Shown here piece after piece: positions 41,204-48,078 of a DNA stretch of 64,000 nucleotides; positions within the stretch are counted from its first letter, which is position 1; the number at the start of each line of letters is the position of its first letter. The stretch comes from Pigmentiphaga litoralis (lineage in GTDB: Bacteria > Pseudomonadota > Gammaproteobacteria > Burkholderiales > Burkholderiaceae_B), in the NCBI RefSeq assembly GCF_014651835.1, contig NZ_BMXQ01000001.1, forward strand, positions 1,626,801 through 1,690,800, given 5' to 3'. The translations under genes were made by a program, and so were the position numbers. The notes under the pieces are model-generated. The model was not told the origin of the DNA and made no database searches. It was given only the letters and a program-made list of their open reading frames with translations.

Positions 41204-41681
41204 GATGTTTCTCCGGAAAATCGCCTGACGATGGCAGCGTAGGGACAGCATTCGGTCTTCGATGCCGTGCGTTCCTGCGCTTGTCATGGTGCAACTGCAC
41301 CATTTGCGTCTTCTTCCCGGTCAAAAATTACCGTGCAAGGTAAGACTTACACTGCCTGGGAAGGCGTTATGCGAGAACGTCCGGCTTTCCAACTTCAATT
41401 GCAATATACGTGCCAGGTTTTCCCGTAGATATCATTCTTCTGGTTTAGGCCGTTTGATAAACCCTTGATATTGAAGGGATTGCTGCGCTGCAAAACGATG
41501 TAGATCGCGCCTTTTCGTTGATCCACAAGGCTTTGCGGCTCATCCACAAATGCCAGCGATTGCAACGGGATTCTCACGGGAAAGTTTGCGCCAAACGCAC
41601 GCGACGGTGAGAAAACACACGCATGTTGCAATGCAGCAATACTAGCGAAGAGACAAGCCCTGCTCATCCGTGACGCGGGAC
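41204..41681. other. 478-bp leader region of the glucan/trehalose operon
   Basis: This is the region between the PLD-VTT gene stop and glgA. It is more AT-rich than its surroundings, notably 41395-41560, and carries no gene I can support. It should hold the operon promoter, but no -35/-10 pair with good spacing stood out. TTGACC at 41324-41319 on the minus strand is the only fair -35. A perfect-arm palindrome lies at 41287-41302 (separate entry). Confidence 0.55.
41287..41302. promoter_or_regulatory. Candidate operator palindrome upstream of glgA
   Basis: TGGTGCAACTGCACCA has two perfect 7-bp arms around a 2-bp centre, about 85 bp before the chosen glgA start. It is the sort of site a dimeric repressor or activator binds; the regulator is unknown. 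Its arms are in the reverse order of an NtrC site, so I do not call it NtrC. Confidence 0.35.
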
Positions 41682-43853
41682 TTACGCCGCGGGCCGCAGC
41701 TTGCCGGCGCTCTTGTTGTCTCGCGCCATGAACACCCGCTGCAGCACGATCGAGACCACGATCAACGCAATCGCGACACCGCCGACCATTGCAAAGGATT
41801 CCGGACTCGGATCGCGCATGGCCGACGCCACGTTGTGCGCAAAGATGACGGTGATCACAATGCCCGGGCCCATGCCGATCAAGGTTCCCAGCATGTAGTC
41901 CTTCACCTTGATCTGCGAGGCCCCCGCAATGACGTTCACCAAGGTGAACGGCGCGACCGGCAAGAGCCGCAGGATGATCATGGCGACCAGTCCGCGCTTG
42001 GCGATCTGCTTGCTCATATTGTTGATGCGGGTCCCCGCGAGCTTCCGAACGGTATCCCGGCCCAGCCACCGCCCTATCCAATAGGTCACGATGGCGCTGA
42101 GCAGTGTTCCGCCCAGCGCGTACAGCCCGCCCATGGTGGCGCCGAACACAACCCCGGTCACCACGATCAGGACCGTGATCGGGATCGAGAAGAGACCCGC
42201 CAGCACGTAGCCCCCCATCACCACCAGCGGCGCGCTGGGCAGTTTGCTGAAGCCCCGGGCAAGGCGGGTCAGCGCATTGACTTCCAGGTAGTCGGCCAGC
42301 GGCGTCCATTTCCAAATGACCGTCAAGGCGATGAAAAAGAGCGCCAGGCCGCCCACGGCGATGTAACGCTTGCGTTTGGAGACGGCCGGCTCCACCGGCA
42401 CGAATTGGCGAACCAGCGCGTCGGGTTCCAGCGGCTGTTCAGGCTCCAGCTGTGCAGACGGCGGGATGCTGGCGTCCAGCGACGCATCGACCGCCGGGTC
42501 GAGCAGCGCCAGGGTCCTGCCCTCGCCCCGCAACCCGTCGATGGTTTCGAGCAGACGTTCAGGTGGCGCTTCGGCCAGCCGCGCTTCCGGACAGCCCAGA
42601 TGTTCGGCCAGCAGGCAGTTGCGCATGCGCGCGATGGCCTGGCGCACGCGCGGCTCGCCGCGGGACTCCAGAATGATGCTGCACTCGCTATCGAGCGCCA
42701 TCGACCGGTTGCTCAAGTTCGCGGAGCCCACGCACAGCAGGTCGTCATCAAAGATCGTCAGCTTGCTGTGGATATTGAGGCTCTGGCCATTGGCGCCCCC
42801 CAGCTCGGCGCTGAACAGGCGGTAATGCCCTTCGCGATCGGCGGCGGTCAGCCGGTGGTGCAGACGTGCGCGGAGCACCGACACGTTGGCCTCTTCCAGC
42901 CACCCGCTGCCAGTCTTGCGCGACACCACCACGGTTTGCGGCGCGTCGTCGGCGCCCAGCCGGTCGATCAGCGCCTGCCCCACCATACTGGAAGTGAAGT
43001 ACTGGCTTTCGATGTAGATCGAGCGCCGCGCCGCGGCGATGGCATCGAGGTGGAACTGCAGCAGTTCCTGCACCGAGGGCCGGCCCCCATGAGCGGGTTC
43101 AGTCCGGGCGATCCCCAGATGCACCTTCTCGATATCGGGCGGATACGAATCAGGCCACGGGTCAAGGGGCTGGCGTGGCGATGCCCGGCGACGGCTGATG
43201 GTGCGACCGGTCGCCCGTCGCCACCGCTCGCGCACCAGGTCGCCCATCGCGCGCGCCGCGTCGCCATCGAACATGGCCTGCACGTCATGCAGCGGCGCGT
43301 ACTGAGTGCCATGCGAATCCTGGCGCAGCGGGGAGTCAGGAATATGGTCGGACGTGTCCCACCGGCCGCGCGTCAGGTCCATGCCGCCCACGAACGCCAG
43401 AGCGTCGTCGACCACGATGATTTTCTGGTGATGCGCGCCGCCCAGCGGATGGCGCCCGTCCATGCCGAAAATGATGCGGCGATGGGCCTTCCAACCCAAC
43501 TTGAACACGGGCCGCCATTCGCGTTCCATGGCGTACAGCATGGAAAAATCCCAGCTCAGCACATAGATATGCAACTGCGGATTCTGATCGGCCGCGGCGT
43601 GCAGCAGCGCGTTCAACGATTCCGGATAGCCGTCGCCCGCACCGCCCGGCCGCAGCCGCAGTTCGCTGTCGATATCCCAGCCCACGATGAACAGCGAATG
43701 GCGGGCGTTGATGATCGCTTCCCGCACGGCATGAAAGAATGCGTCGCCGTCGACGAGCAGGCGAAAGCGGTCGGCCTCTTCCACGCGCCAGCAATTGCGG
43801 TCAGGGATCAGCATCCGGGGTGCACTGTCGGAATGGGGAAGGGTGGCGGACAT
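41682..43853 (-). CDS. Phospholipase D-like protein fused to a VTT (DedA-type) membrane domain
   Basis: The 723-residue product (from ATG 43853) starts with a cytosolic part carrying two HKD motifs: HHQKIIVVDD with GGMDLTRGRWD, and HSKLTIFDDD with GSANLSNRSM. This is the cardiolipin synthase/PLD family. A linker of ~60 residues follows, then a helix at KRKRYIAVGGLALFFIALTV and a VTT domain (about residues 530-710) with FSIPITVLIVVTGVVFGA and RLLPVAPFTLVNVIAG. VTT/DedA domains act in lipid movement across membranes, so the fusion may couple phospholipid synthesis or cleavage with translocation. An alternative GTG start lies 45 bp upstream. It could share transcription with the glg operon, 478 bp downstream. 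Confidence 0.85.
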   Translation of the reverse strand: MSATLPHSDSAPRMLIPDRNCWRVEEADRFRLLVDGDAFFHAVREAIINARHSLFIVGWDIDSELRLRPGGAGDGYPESLNALLHAAADQNPQLHIYVLSWDFSMLYAMEREWRPVFKLGWKAHRRIIFGMDGRHPLGGAHHQKIIVVDDALAFVGGMDLTRGRWDTSDHIPDSPLRQDSHGTQYAPLHDVQAMFDGDAARAMGDLVRERWRRATGRTISRRRASPRQPLDPWPDSYPPDIEKVHLGIARTEPAHGGRPSVQELLQFHLDAIAAARRSIYIESQYFTSSMVGQALIDRLGADDAPQTVVVSRKTGSGWLEEANVSVLRARLHHRLTAADREGHYRLFSAELGGANGQSLNIHSKLTIFDDDLLCVGSANLSNRSMALDSECSIILESRGEPRVRQAIARMRNCLLAEHLGCPEARLAEAPPERLLETIDGLRGEGRTLALLDPAVDASLDASIPPSAQLEPEQPLEPDALVRQFVPVEPAVSKRKRYIAVGGLALFFIALTVIWKWTPLADYLEVNALTRLARGFSKLPSAPLVVMGGYVLAGLFSIPITVLIVVTGVVFGATMGGLYALGGTLLSAIVTYWIGRWLGRDTVRKLAGTRINNMSKQIAKRGLVAMIILRLLPVAPFTLVNVIAGASQIKVKDYMLGTLIGMGPGIVITVIFAHNVASAMRDPSPESFAMVGGVAIALIVVSIVLQRVFMARDNKSAGKLRPAA

Positions 43854-44157
43854 ACGAGCTCGATGGATGGCGGCGAGGGCCAGAGGCCTTCTGACCACTT
43901 ACTTTACGCGCTGCGACCGTCCAGCATCGCGAAACGCTCACCTTATGTCACAGCCCTAACAGAATTGGGCCTTGCGACACATCCGCGCCTCAATCCGCGG
44001 TATTTGTGCGACGCCGCAAGACCGCCGTGGCCGGCGTCGCTGCTGACCTTCGGGTACATTGACGCAAAGATGCCGCGCCCCGGGGCGCGGTCCCGCAGTC
44101 CCGCGGTCCCTACCCGACATTGCGCTGCCCTGCCGCGCATCGCCTAATGAGTGTTTC
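43854..44157. other. 304-bp divergent intergenic region
   Basis: It lies between the PLD-VTT gene and the ankyrin gene and should contain both promoters; neither could be assigned. An 18-bp perfect palindrome of C and G (CCGCGCCCC with GGGGCGCGG) is at 44073-44090. No gene or RNA was recognised. Confidence 0.5.
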
Positions 44158-44556
44158 ATGACGTCTTCCAGCCATCAGCCCAGCGACGCGCTTCTGGCGC
44201 TTGCTTCCAAACTCTTCGACCTGGCGCGCCAGGGCGACACCGCGACCCTGACCGCCTACCTGGACGCCGGTGCGCCAGCCGACCTGACCAACGACAAGGG
44301 CGACAGCCTGGTCATGCTGGCGGCCTATCACGGCCACGCGAGCACCGTTAAGGCGCTGCTGGACCACGGCGGCGATCCCAACCGCATCAACGACCGGGGG
44401 CAGAGCCCCCTGGCCGGCGCCGTGTTCAAGAACGCGGCGGATGTGGTGAGGGTGCTGCTGGACGCGGGCGCCGACCCGTCATTCGGCCATCCGTCGGCGC
44501 TGGAAACCGCGCGGATGTTTGCCCGGACCGACATGCTGAACACGACGTCCCACTGA
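44158..44556 (+). CDS. Small ankyrin-repeat protein
   Basis: The 132-residue cytosolic protein has three ankyrin repeats: about residues 15-45 (LFDLARQGDTATLTAYLDAG), 46-80 (DKGDSLVMLAAYHGHASTVK, then ALLDHGGDPN) and 81-112 (RGQSPLAGAVFKNAADVVRV). There is no signal peptide or membrane segment. Such stand-alone proteins are common in proteobacteria, often beside catalase genes; none is here. I chose the ATG at 44158 because the upstream part of the frame is unlike coding sequence. The binding partner is unknown. Confidence 0.8.
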   Translation: MTSSSHQPSDALLALASKLFDLARQGDTATLTAYLDAGAPADLTNDKGDSLVMLAAYHGHASTVKALLDHGGDPNRINDRGQSPLAGAVFKNAADVVRVLLDAGADPSFGHPSALETARMFARTDMLNTTSH

Positions 44557-44612
44557 TCTCGGCAACGGTAAAAACTGCTGAGGCATGAGAATGCCTGCAC
44601 GAATTACAAAAT

Positions 44613-44643
44613 GACAATGCCCGGTGAGAAACCGGGCATTGTC
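44613..44643. terminator. Bidirectional terminator between ankyrin and DUF3309 genes
   Basis: A perfect 13-bp stem (GACAATGCCCGGT with ACCGGGCATTGTC) has the loop GAGAA. On the minus strand it is followed by ATTTTG, so it works best for the DUF3309 gene, but it also ends the plus-strand ankyrin gene 57 bp after its stop. Confidence 0.75.
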
Positions 44644-44658
44644 GTTGGTTGGCGCGGT

Positions 44659-44690
44659 GGCCGCTGACAGCGGGTGTTCCGTCAGCGGCC
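44659..44690 (-). terminator. Second hairpin directly after the DUF3309 gene
   Basis: A perfect 10-bp stem (GGCCGCTGAC with GTCAGCGGCC) and a 12-base loop start five bases beyond the DUF3309 stop codon. No T-run follows. It may protect the 3' end or act with the terminator 16 bp further on. Confidence 0.45.
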
Positions 44691-44695
44691 CGGGG

Positions 44696-44851
44696 TCATA
44701 TCCGACCCATGAGGACCAGGATCAAAACGATCACCAGCACCAGCCCGATACCACCGCTGGGGCCGTAACCCCAGCTACGGCTATGGCCCCAGCTGGGAAT
44801 GGCGCCGATCAACAACAGTACGAGTATGACCAGAAGGATGGTACCGAGCAT
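44696..44851 (-). CDS. DUF3309 family micro-membrane protein
   Basis: This 51-residue protein has two hydrophobic segments, MLGTILLVILVLLLIGAIPS and GLVLVIVLILVLMGRI, separated by a Trp/Gly/Ser hinge (WGHSRSWGYGPSGG). That is the layout of DUF3309. AAGGAG lies seven bases upstream of the ATG, and two hairpins follow the stop, so expression is well supported. The function is unknown; relatives are often induced by stress or on entry to stationary phase. It is divergent from the atzG-atzE operon. Confidence 0.88.
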   Translation of the reverse strand: MLGTILLVILVLLLIGAIPSWGHSRSWGYGPSGGIGLVLVIVLILVLMGRI

Positions 44852-45199
44852 TTTTGTTCTCCTTGGGCGCCGTCATGTCCGGGACGTGAACGGCAGTGGC
44901 GTGTGGGTACAGCTGTCTGTTGCTCAGCATTAATCGTTCCCGGGCGTTTTCCCGGTTCATTTCGGAGCGTTCCTCGGTGCGCCTTGGCGGGGCATGCGCC
45001 CGCTGCCCTGGTGCCCGCCCGCACCAAGACGGACCACGCGCGAATGCCCGCCGTTGACGGCAGGCGGGGTCAGCGGCCGATACCCTTGCAGATTCAAGGC
45101 GCCACGCCGCCCTTGCCCGCATCGTGATGTTTTGGCACGCTTACTGCTTGAACGCCGCGGTATACAAGCTTGTTCCTTTACCTCTTACGGAGTACGTGC
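44852..45199. other. 348-bp regulatory region between DUF3309 and atzG
   Basis: No gene is supported here. It carries the ribosome site of the DUF3309 gene at its left end, a sigma-54 type promoter match at its right end and, between them, an inverted repeat TGGTGC-N6-GCACCA at 45009-45026, about 120 bp upstream of that promoter, where an enhancer-binding protein could bind. Confidence 0.5.
45133..45149 (+). promoter_or_regulatory. Candidate sigma-54 (-24/-12) promoter of atzG-atzE
   Basis: TGGCACGCTTACTGCTT matches the RpoN consensus TGGCACG-N4-TTGCW. The invariant GG (45134-45135) and GC (45146-45147) are separated by exactly ten bases, and one T is replaced by C. The start codon of atzG is 51 bp downstream, leaving a ~40-nt leader. 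RpoN control would tie the amidase to nitrogen limitation. Confidence 0.6.
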
Positions 45200-45379
45200 A
45201 TGGATGATGCCCTCAAGGCGTATGTCGACGCGGGTCTGGCCCTTCAGGGCTTCCGTCTCGATGCCGCGACCACCGACGAAATCGCGCTGCAGTTCTCGCG
45301 CATCCAGGCGATCGCGTCCACCTTCATCGACAAGGAACTGCCCGTGTCGCTCGAATCGGCGGCGGTGTTCCGTCCATGA
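45200..45379 (+). CDS. atzG: AtzG-like (DUF4089) subunit of an AtzE-type amidase
   Basis: This 59-residue protein starts MDDALKAYVDAGLALQGFRL and contains EIALQFSRIQAIASTFIDKE. It resembles AtzG, a GatC-like partner that stabilises the amidase AtzE (1-carboxybiuret hydrolase) in the cyanuric acid pathway. GGAG is eight bases upstream of the ATG. Its stop overlaps the atzE ATG (ATGA), so the subunits are translationally coupled, which supports a 1:1 complex. Confidence 0.85.
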   Translation: MDDALKAYVDAGLALQGFRLDAATTDEIALQFSRIQAIASTFIDKELPVSLESAAVFRP

Positions 45380-46767
45380 CGATCTCCGCGCTCGCCATCG
45401 CCGCCCAGGTCCGTGACGGATCCCGCACGGCCGCCTCCTTCCTTGAAGAAACCATTGCCCGTATCGAAGCGCGCGATGGCGACTTCAATGCCTTTACCGA
45501 ATTGACCCTGGACCGCGCCCGCCGCGACGCCGCCGAGATCGACGCGCGGCGCGCCCGGGGCGAGACCCTGCCGCCGCTGGCCGGCGTGCCGTTTGCCGTC
45601 AAGAACCTGTTCGACATCGATCAGGTCGTGACCACTGCCGGCGCCAAGGTCAACCAGGGCAACCCGCCCGCCGAGGCCGACGCCGTGCTGGTGGCCCGGC
45701 TCAAAGACGCCGGCGCGGTGCTGCTGGGCGCCCTGAACATGGACGAACACGCTTACGGCTTCACGACCGAAAACACGCATTACGGCGCCGCCCACAATCC
45801 GCACGACCTGAGCCGGATCGCGGGCGGATCGTCAGGCGGCAGCGGCGCGGCCGTGGCCGGTGGGCTCGTGCCGATCACCTTGGGATCGGACACCAACGGA
45901 TCCATTCGCGTGCCGGCATCCTTGTGCGGCATCTTCGGCCTGAAGCCCACCTTTGGCCGTCTATCGCGCCGGGGCAGTTTTCCTTTCGTGGGCAGCCTGG
46001 ATCACCTGGGCTGCTTTGCCGGCAACGTCGCCGACCTGGCCGCCGCCTACGACGCCATGCAGGGCCCCGATCCGGCGGACCATGCCTGCGCGCAACGCGC
46101 CGCCGAACCGGTATCGGCCGCGGTTGCCAATGGCTTGAAAGCCGGCGCTCGTGTCGCGGTGCTGGGCGGCTATTTCCATGACTGGGCCAACGCGCCCGCG
46201 CGCGAAGCCGTGCGGCTGGCCGCCGAGGCCCTGGGCGCGTCCACCGTGGTGGACCTGCCCGGTGCGGAACAAGCGCGCGCCGCGGCGTTCATCATCACTG
46301 GTGCAGAAGGCGGCGCCCTGCACCGCCAGCGCCTGCTGACCCATTACGCCGACTACGAACCCGCCTCACGCGATCGCCTGGTCGCCGGCACATTGATCCC
46401 GGCCAACTGGGTCGTGCAGGCCCAGCGCATCCGCCAGAAATTTTTCGAGGAAGCCAGCCGCCTGCTGCAGGACTACGACGTCCTGATCGCCCCGGCAACG
46501 CCTGTCGCGGCCACGCCGATCGGCGCGGAATGGGTCATGATCAACGGCCAGAAGCTGCCCTGCCGCGCCAGCATGGGCCTGCTCACCCAGCCCATCTCGT
46601 GCATCGGACTGCCGGTCTGCACGGCGCCTTTGTGGCCGGGCATGGGCGACGACCCGCACCTGCCGCTGGGCGTGCAGTTGATCTCGGGCGCGTGGCGCGA
46701 GGCCGATGCCATGGCTGCCGCGCGGACCCTGGAACTGGCGGGCATTTCCGCCGTGCGGGACGTGTGA
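45376..46767 (+). CDS. atzE: AtzE-family amidohydrolase (amidase signature)
   Basis: The 463-residue amidase has the catalytic triad in place: Lys76 (VPFAVKNLFD), cis-Ser152 (AGGSSGGSGAAVAG) and nucleophile Ser176 (SDTNGSIRVPAS). It is most like the AtzE family, whose founder hydrolyses 1-carboxybiuret. In genomes without atzD or atzF, as appears so here, the natural substrate is unresolved; a ureide, carbamoyl compound or other small amide is likely. It depends on the AtzG-like protein encoded just upstream. The gntR gene downstream overlaps by four bases (GTGA). Confidence 0.88.
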   Translation: MTISALAIAAQVRDGSRTAASFLEETIARIEARDGDFNAFTELTLDRARRDAAEIDARRARGETLPPLAGVPFAVKNLFDIDQVVTTAGAKVNQGNPPAEADAVLVARLKDAGAVLLGALNMDEHAYGFTTENTHYGAAHNPHDLSRIAGGSSGGSGAAVAGGLVPITLGSDTNGSIRVPASLCGIFGLKPTFGRLSRRGSFPFVGSLDHLGCFAGNVADLAAAYDAMQGPDPADHACAQRAAEPVSAAVANGLKAGARVAVLGGYFHDWANAPAREAVRLAAEALGASTVVDLPGAEQARAAAFIITGAEGGALHRQRLLTHYADYEPASRDRLVAGTLIPANWVVQAQRIRQKFFEEASRLLQDYDVLIAPATPVAATPIGAEWVMINGQKLPCRASMGLLTQPISCIGLPVCTAPLWPGMGDDPHLPLGVQLISGAWREADAMAAARTLELAGISAVRDV

Positions 46768-47492
46768 CCCCCGTGCGCGCCGTTGCCGCCGGCCGCCGCA
46801 AGACGTCGCCCGCCACGCTGGCGGACGGCGTCTACGCGCGCCTGAAAGAAGAACTGTTCGATTTCCGGCTGATCCCGGGCGACCGTTTTTCGGAGACCGA
46901 AGTCGCCGAGCGCCTGGGGGTGAGCCGCACCCCGGTCCGCGAGGCGCTGTTTCGCCTGCAGCACGAAGGCTATCTGGACGTCCACTTTCGAAGCGGCTGG
47001 TCAGTGCGGCCCTTCGACTTCGAACTCTTCGATTACTTGTATGACCTGCGGACGGTGCTGGAAGGCGCGGCCATCGACCGCCTGTGCAACAAAGATTTGC
47101 CACAAGGCCGTCTCGACAGCCCCGCCCTGCTCGCGCTCAAGGACATCTGGCTGGTCGCGAAATCGGCCAGGTTGAACGATGGCAAGCGGCTGGCCGAACT
47201 GGACGAAGCGTTTCATCGTGAACTGGTGCTGGCCGCCGGCAATCCGGAAATGGCGCGGGTCCACCTGGAAGTGACGGAGCGCATCCGCATCGTGCGGCAA
47301 CTGGACTTCACGCAGCCCCTGCGGGTCGAGAAGACCTACGACGAACACGCCCAGGTGCTGCGGGCCATCCTGAAACGCAAGCCCGAAGAAGCCCGGGCGT
47401 TGATGGGCACCCACATTGCCGCCAGCGCGGCAGAAGTGCGCAAGATCACCCTGCATCGACTGTATGCGGCGCGCCGCATACACCCTGCGTGA
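46764..47492 (+). CDS. GntR-family regulator, FadR subfamily
   Basis: The 242-residue product has an N-terminal winged helix (ADGVYARLKEELFDFRLIPG, then ETEVAERLGVSRTPVREALF) and a C-terminal all-helical FCD effector domain (about 90-230) with DEAFHRELVLAAGN and the metal-site His residues. GTG at 46764 overlaps the atzE stop; a second GTG three codons on is possible. Coupled to the amidase, it probably senses the amidase substrate or product and represses the operon or a linked transporter not seen here. Confidence 0.88.
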   Translation: MTPVRAVAAGRRKTSPATLADGVYARLKEELFDFRLIPGDRFSETEVAERLGVSRTPVREALFRLQHEGYLDVHFRSGWSVRPFDFELFDYLYDLRTVLEGAAIDRLCNKDLPQGRLDSPALLALKDIWLVAKSARLNDGKRLAELDEAFHRELVLAAGNPEMARVHLEVTERIRIVRQLDFTQPLRVEKTYDEHAQVLRAILKRKPEEARALMGTHIAASAAEVRKITLHRLYAARRIHPA

Positions 47493-47594
47493 GATGCAAA
47501 GCGTAACGTGACGGCGGCCCGGTTGGCCTATGCTCGGGCTACCACCAGCAGCTTGATCTCACGTTCATCTCACTCATTGCGTGGAGCACTCACG

Positions 47595-48041
47595 ATGTCC
47601 GTCCAGACCGGCAGCATGTCCCCGGCCGACCTGAAAGCCGCCGCGACAGAAATTCACCGCTTGCTCTCCGACCTGTGCGCAGGCCTTCCCCATGATCTCG
47701 TCGAAGTCATGCAAGACGACCGGGGGATGTACAGCCTGTTGTTGTACGGGATGGAACAGGCGTATGAATCCAGCATCGAAAAGCTGAAGGATGACGTGCG
47801 ACAGCACTGCAGGACCTTCACGCCGCGCTATCCCGCCGAGCAGCGACAGACCTTGAACGATGCGTTCCGCATCATCGCCCGGCAGGCGGGCGTGCCCGAC
47901 CAGCAGCTGCAACCCCTGCAGACATCGGAATTGCTCAATGGCATGCTGATCATCATGTCCGACTCGACACCGGTGGCGGCGTCGGATGACCCCATCCACC
48001 TGTATGCGGAAGCGCTGACCCGGCTGAAGAAATCGGTGTAG
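47595..48041 (+). CDS. Hypothetical cytosolic protein
   Basis: The 148-residue product from the ATG at 47595 (MSVQTGSMSPADLKAAATEI) is soluble and predicted mostly helical, with no signal or membrane segment and no motif I recognise. Part of the sequence reads DLVEVMQDDRGMYSLLLYGM. Its codon use looks like that of its neighbours, so it is probably real. It stands between the amidase operon and the electron-transfer operon, on the strand opposite to the latter. Confidence 0.55.
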   Translation: MSVQTGSMSPADLKAAATEIHRLLSDLCAGLPHDLVEVMQDDRGMYSLLLYGMEQAYESSIEKLKDDVRQHCRTFTPRYPAEQRQTLNDAFRIIARQAGVPDQQLQPLQTSELLNGMLIIMSDSTPVAASDDPIHLYAEALTRLKKSV

Positions 48042-48078
48042 GCGCGGCGGCGCAACCGATGGCGTCGCGCCGGCAGGC

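Noticed and set aside
41287-41302. Reading the glgA palindrome as an NtrC site
   Set aside because: NtrC sites have GCAC outside and GGTGC inside; here the order is reversed and spacing differs.
44073-44090. GC-only palindrome before the ankyrin gene
   Set aside because: A self-complementary run of this kind is likely by chance at this GC content and has no loop or T-run.
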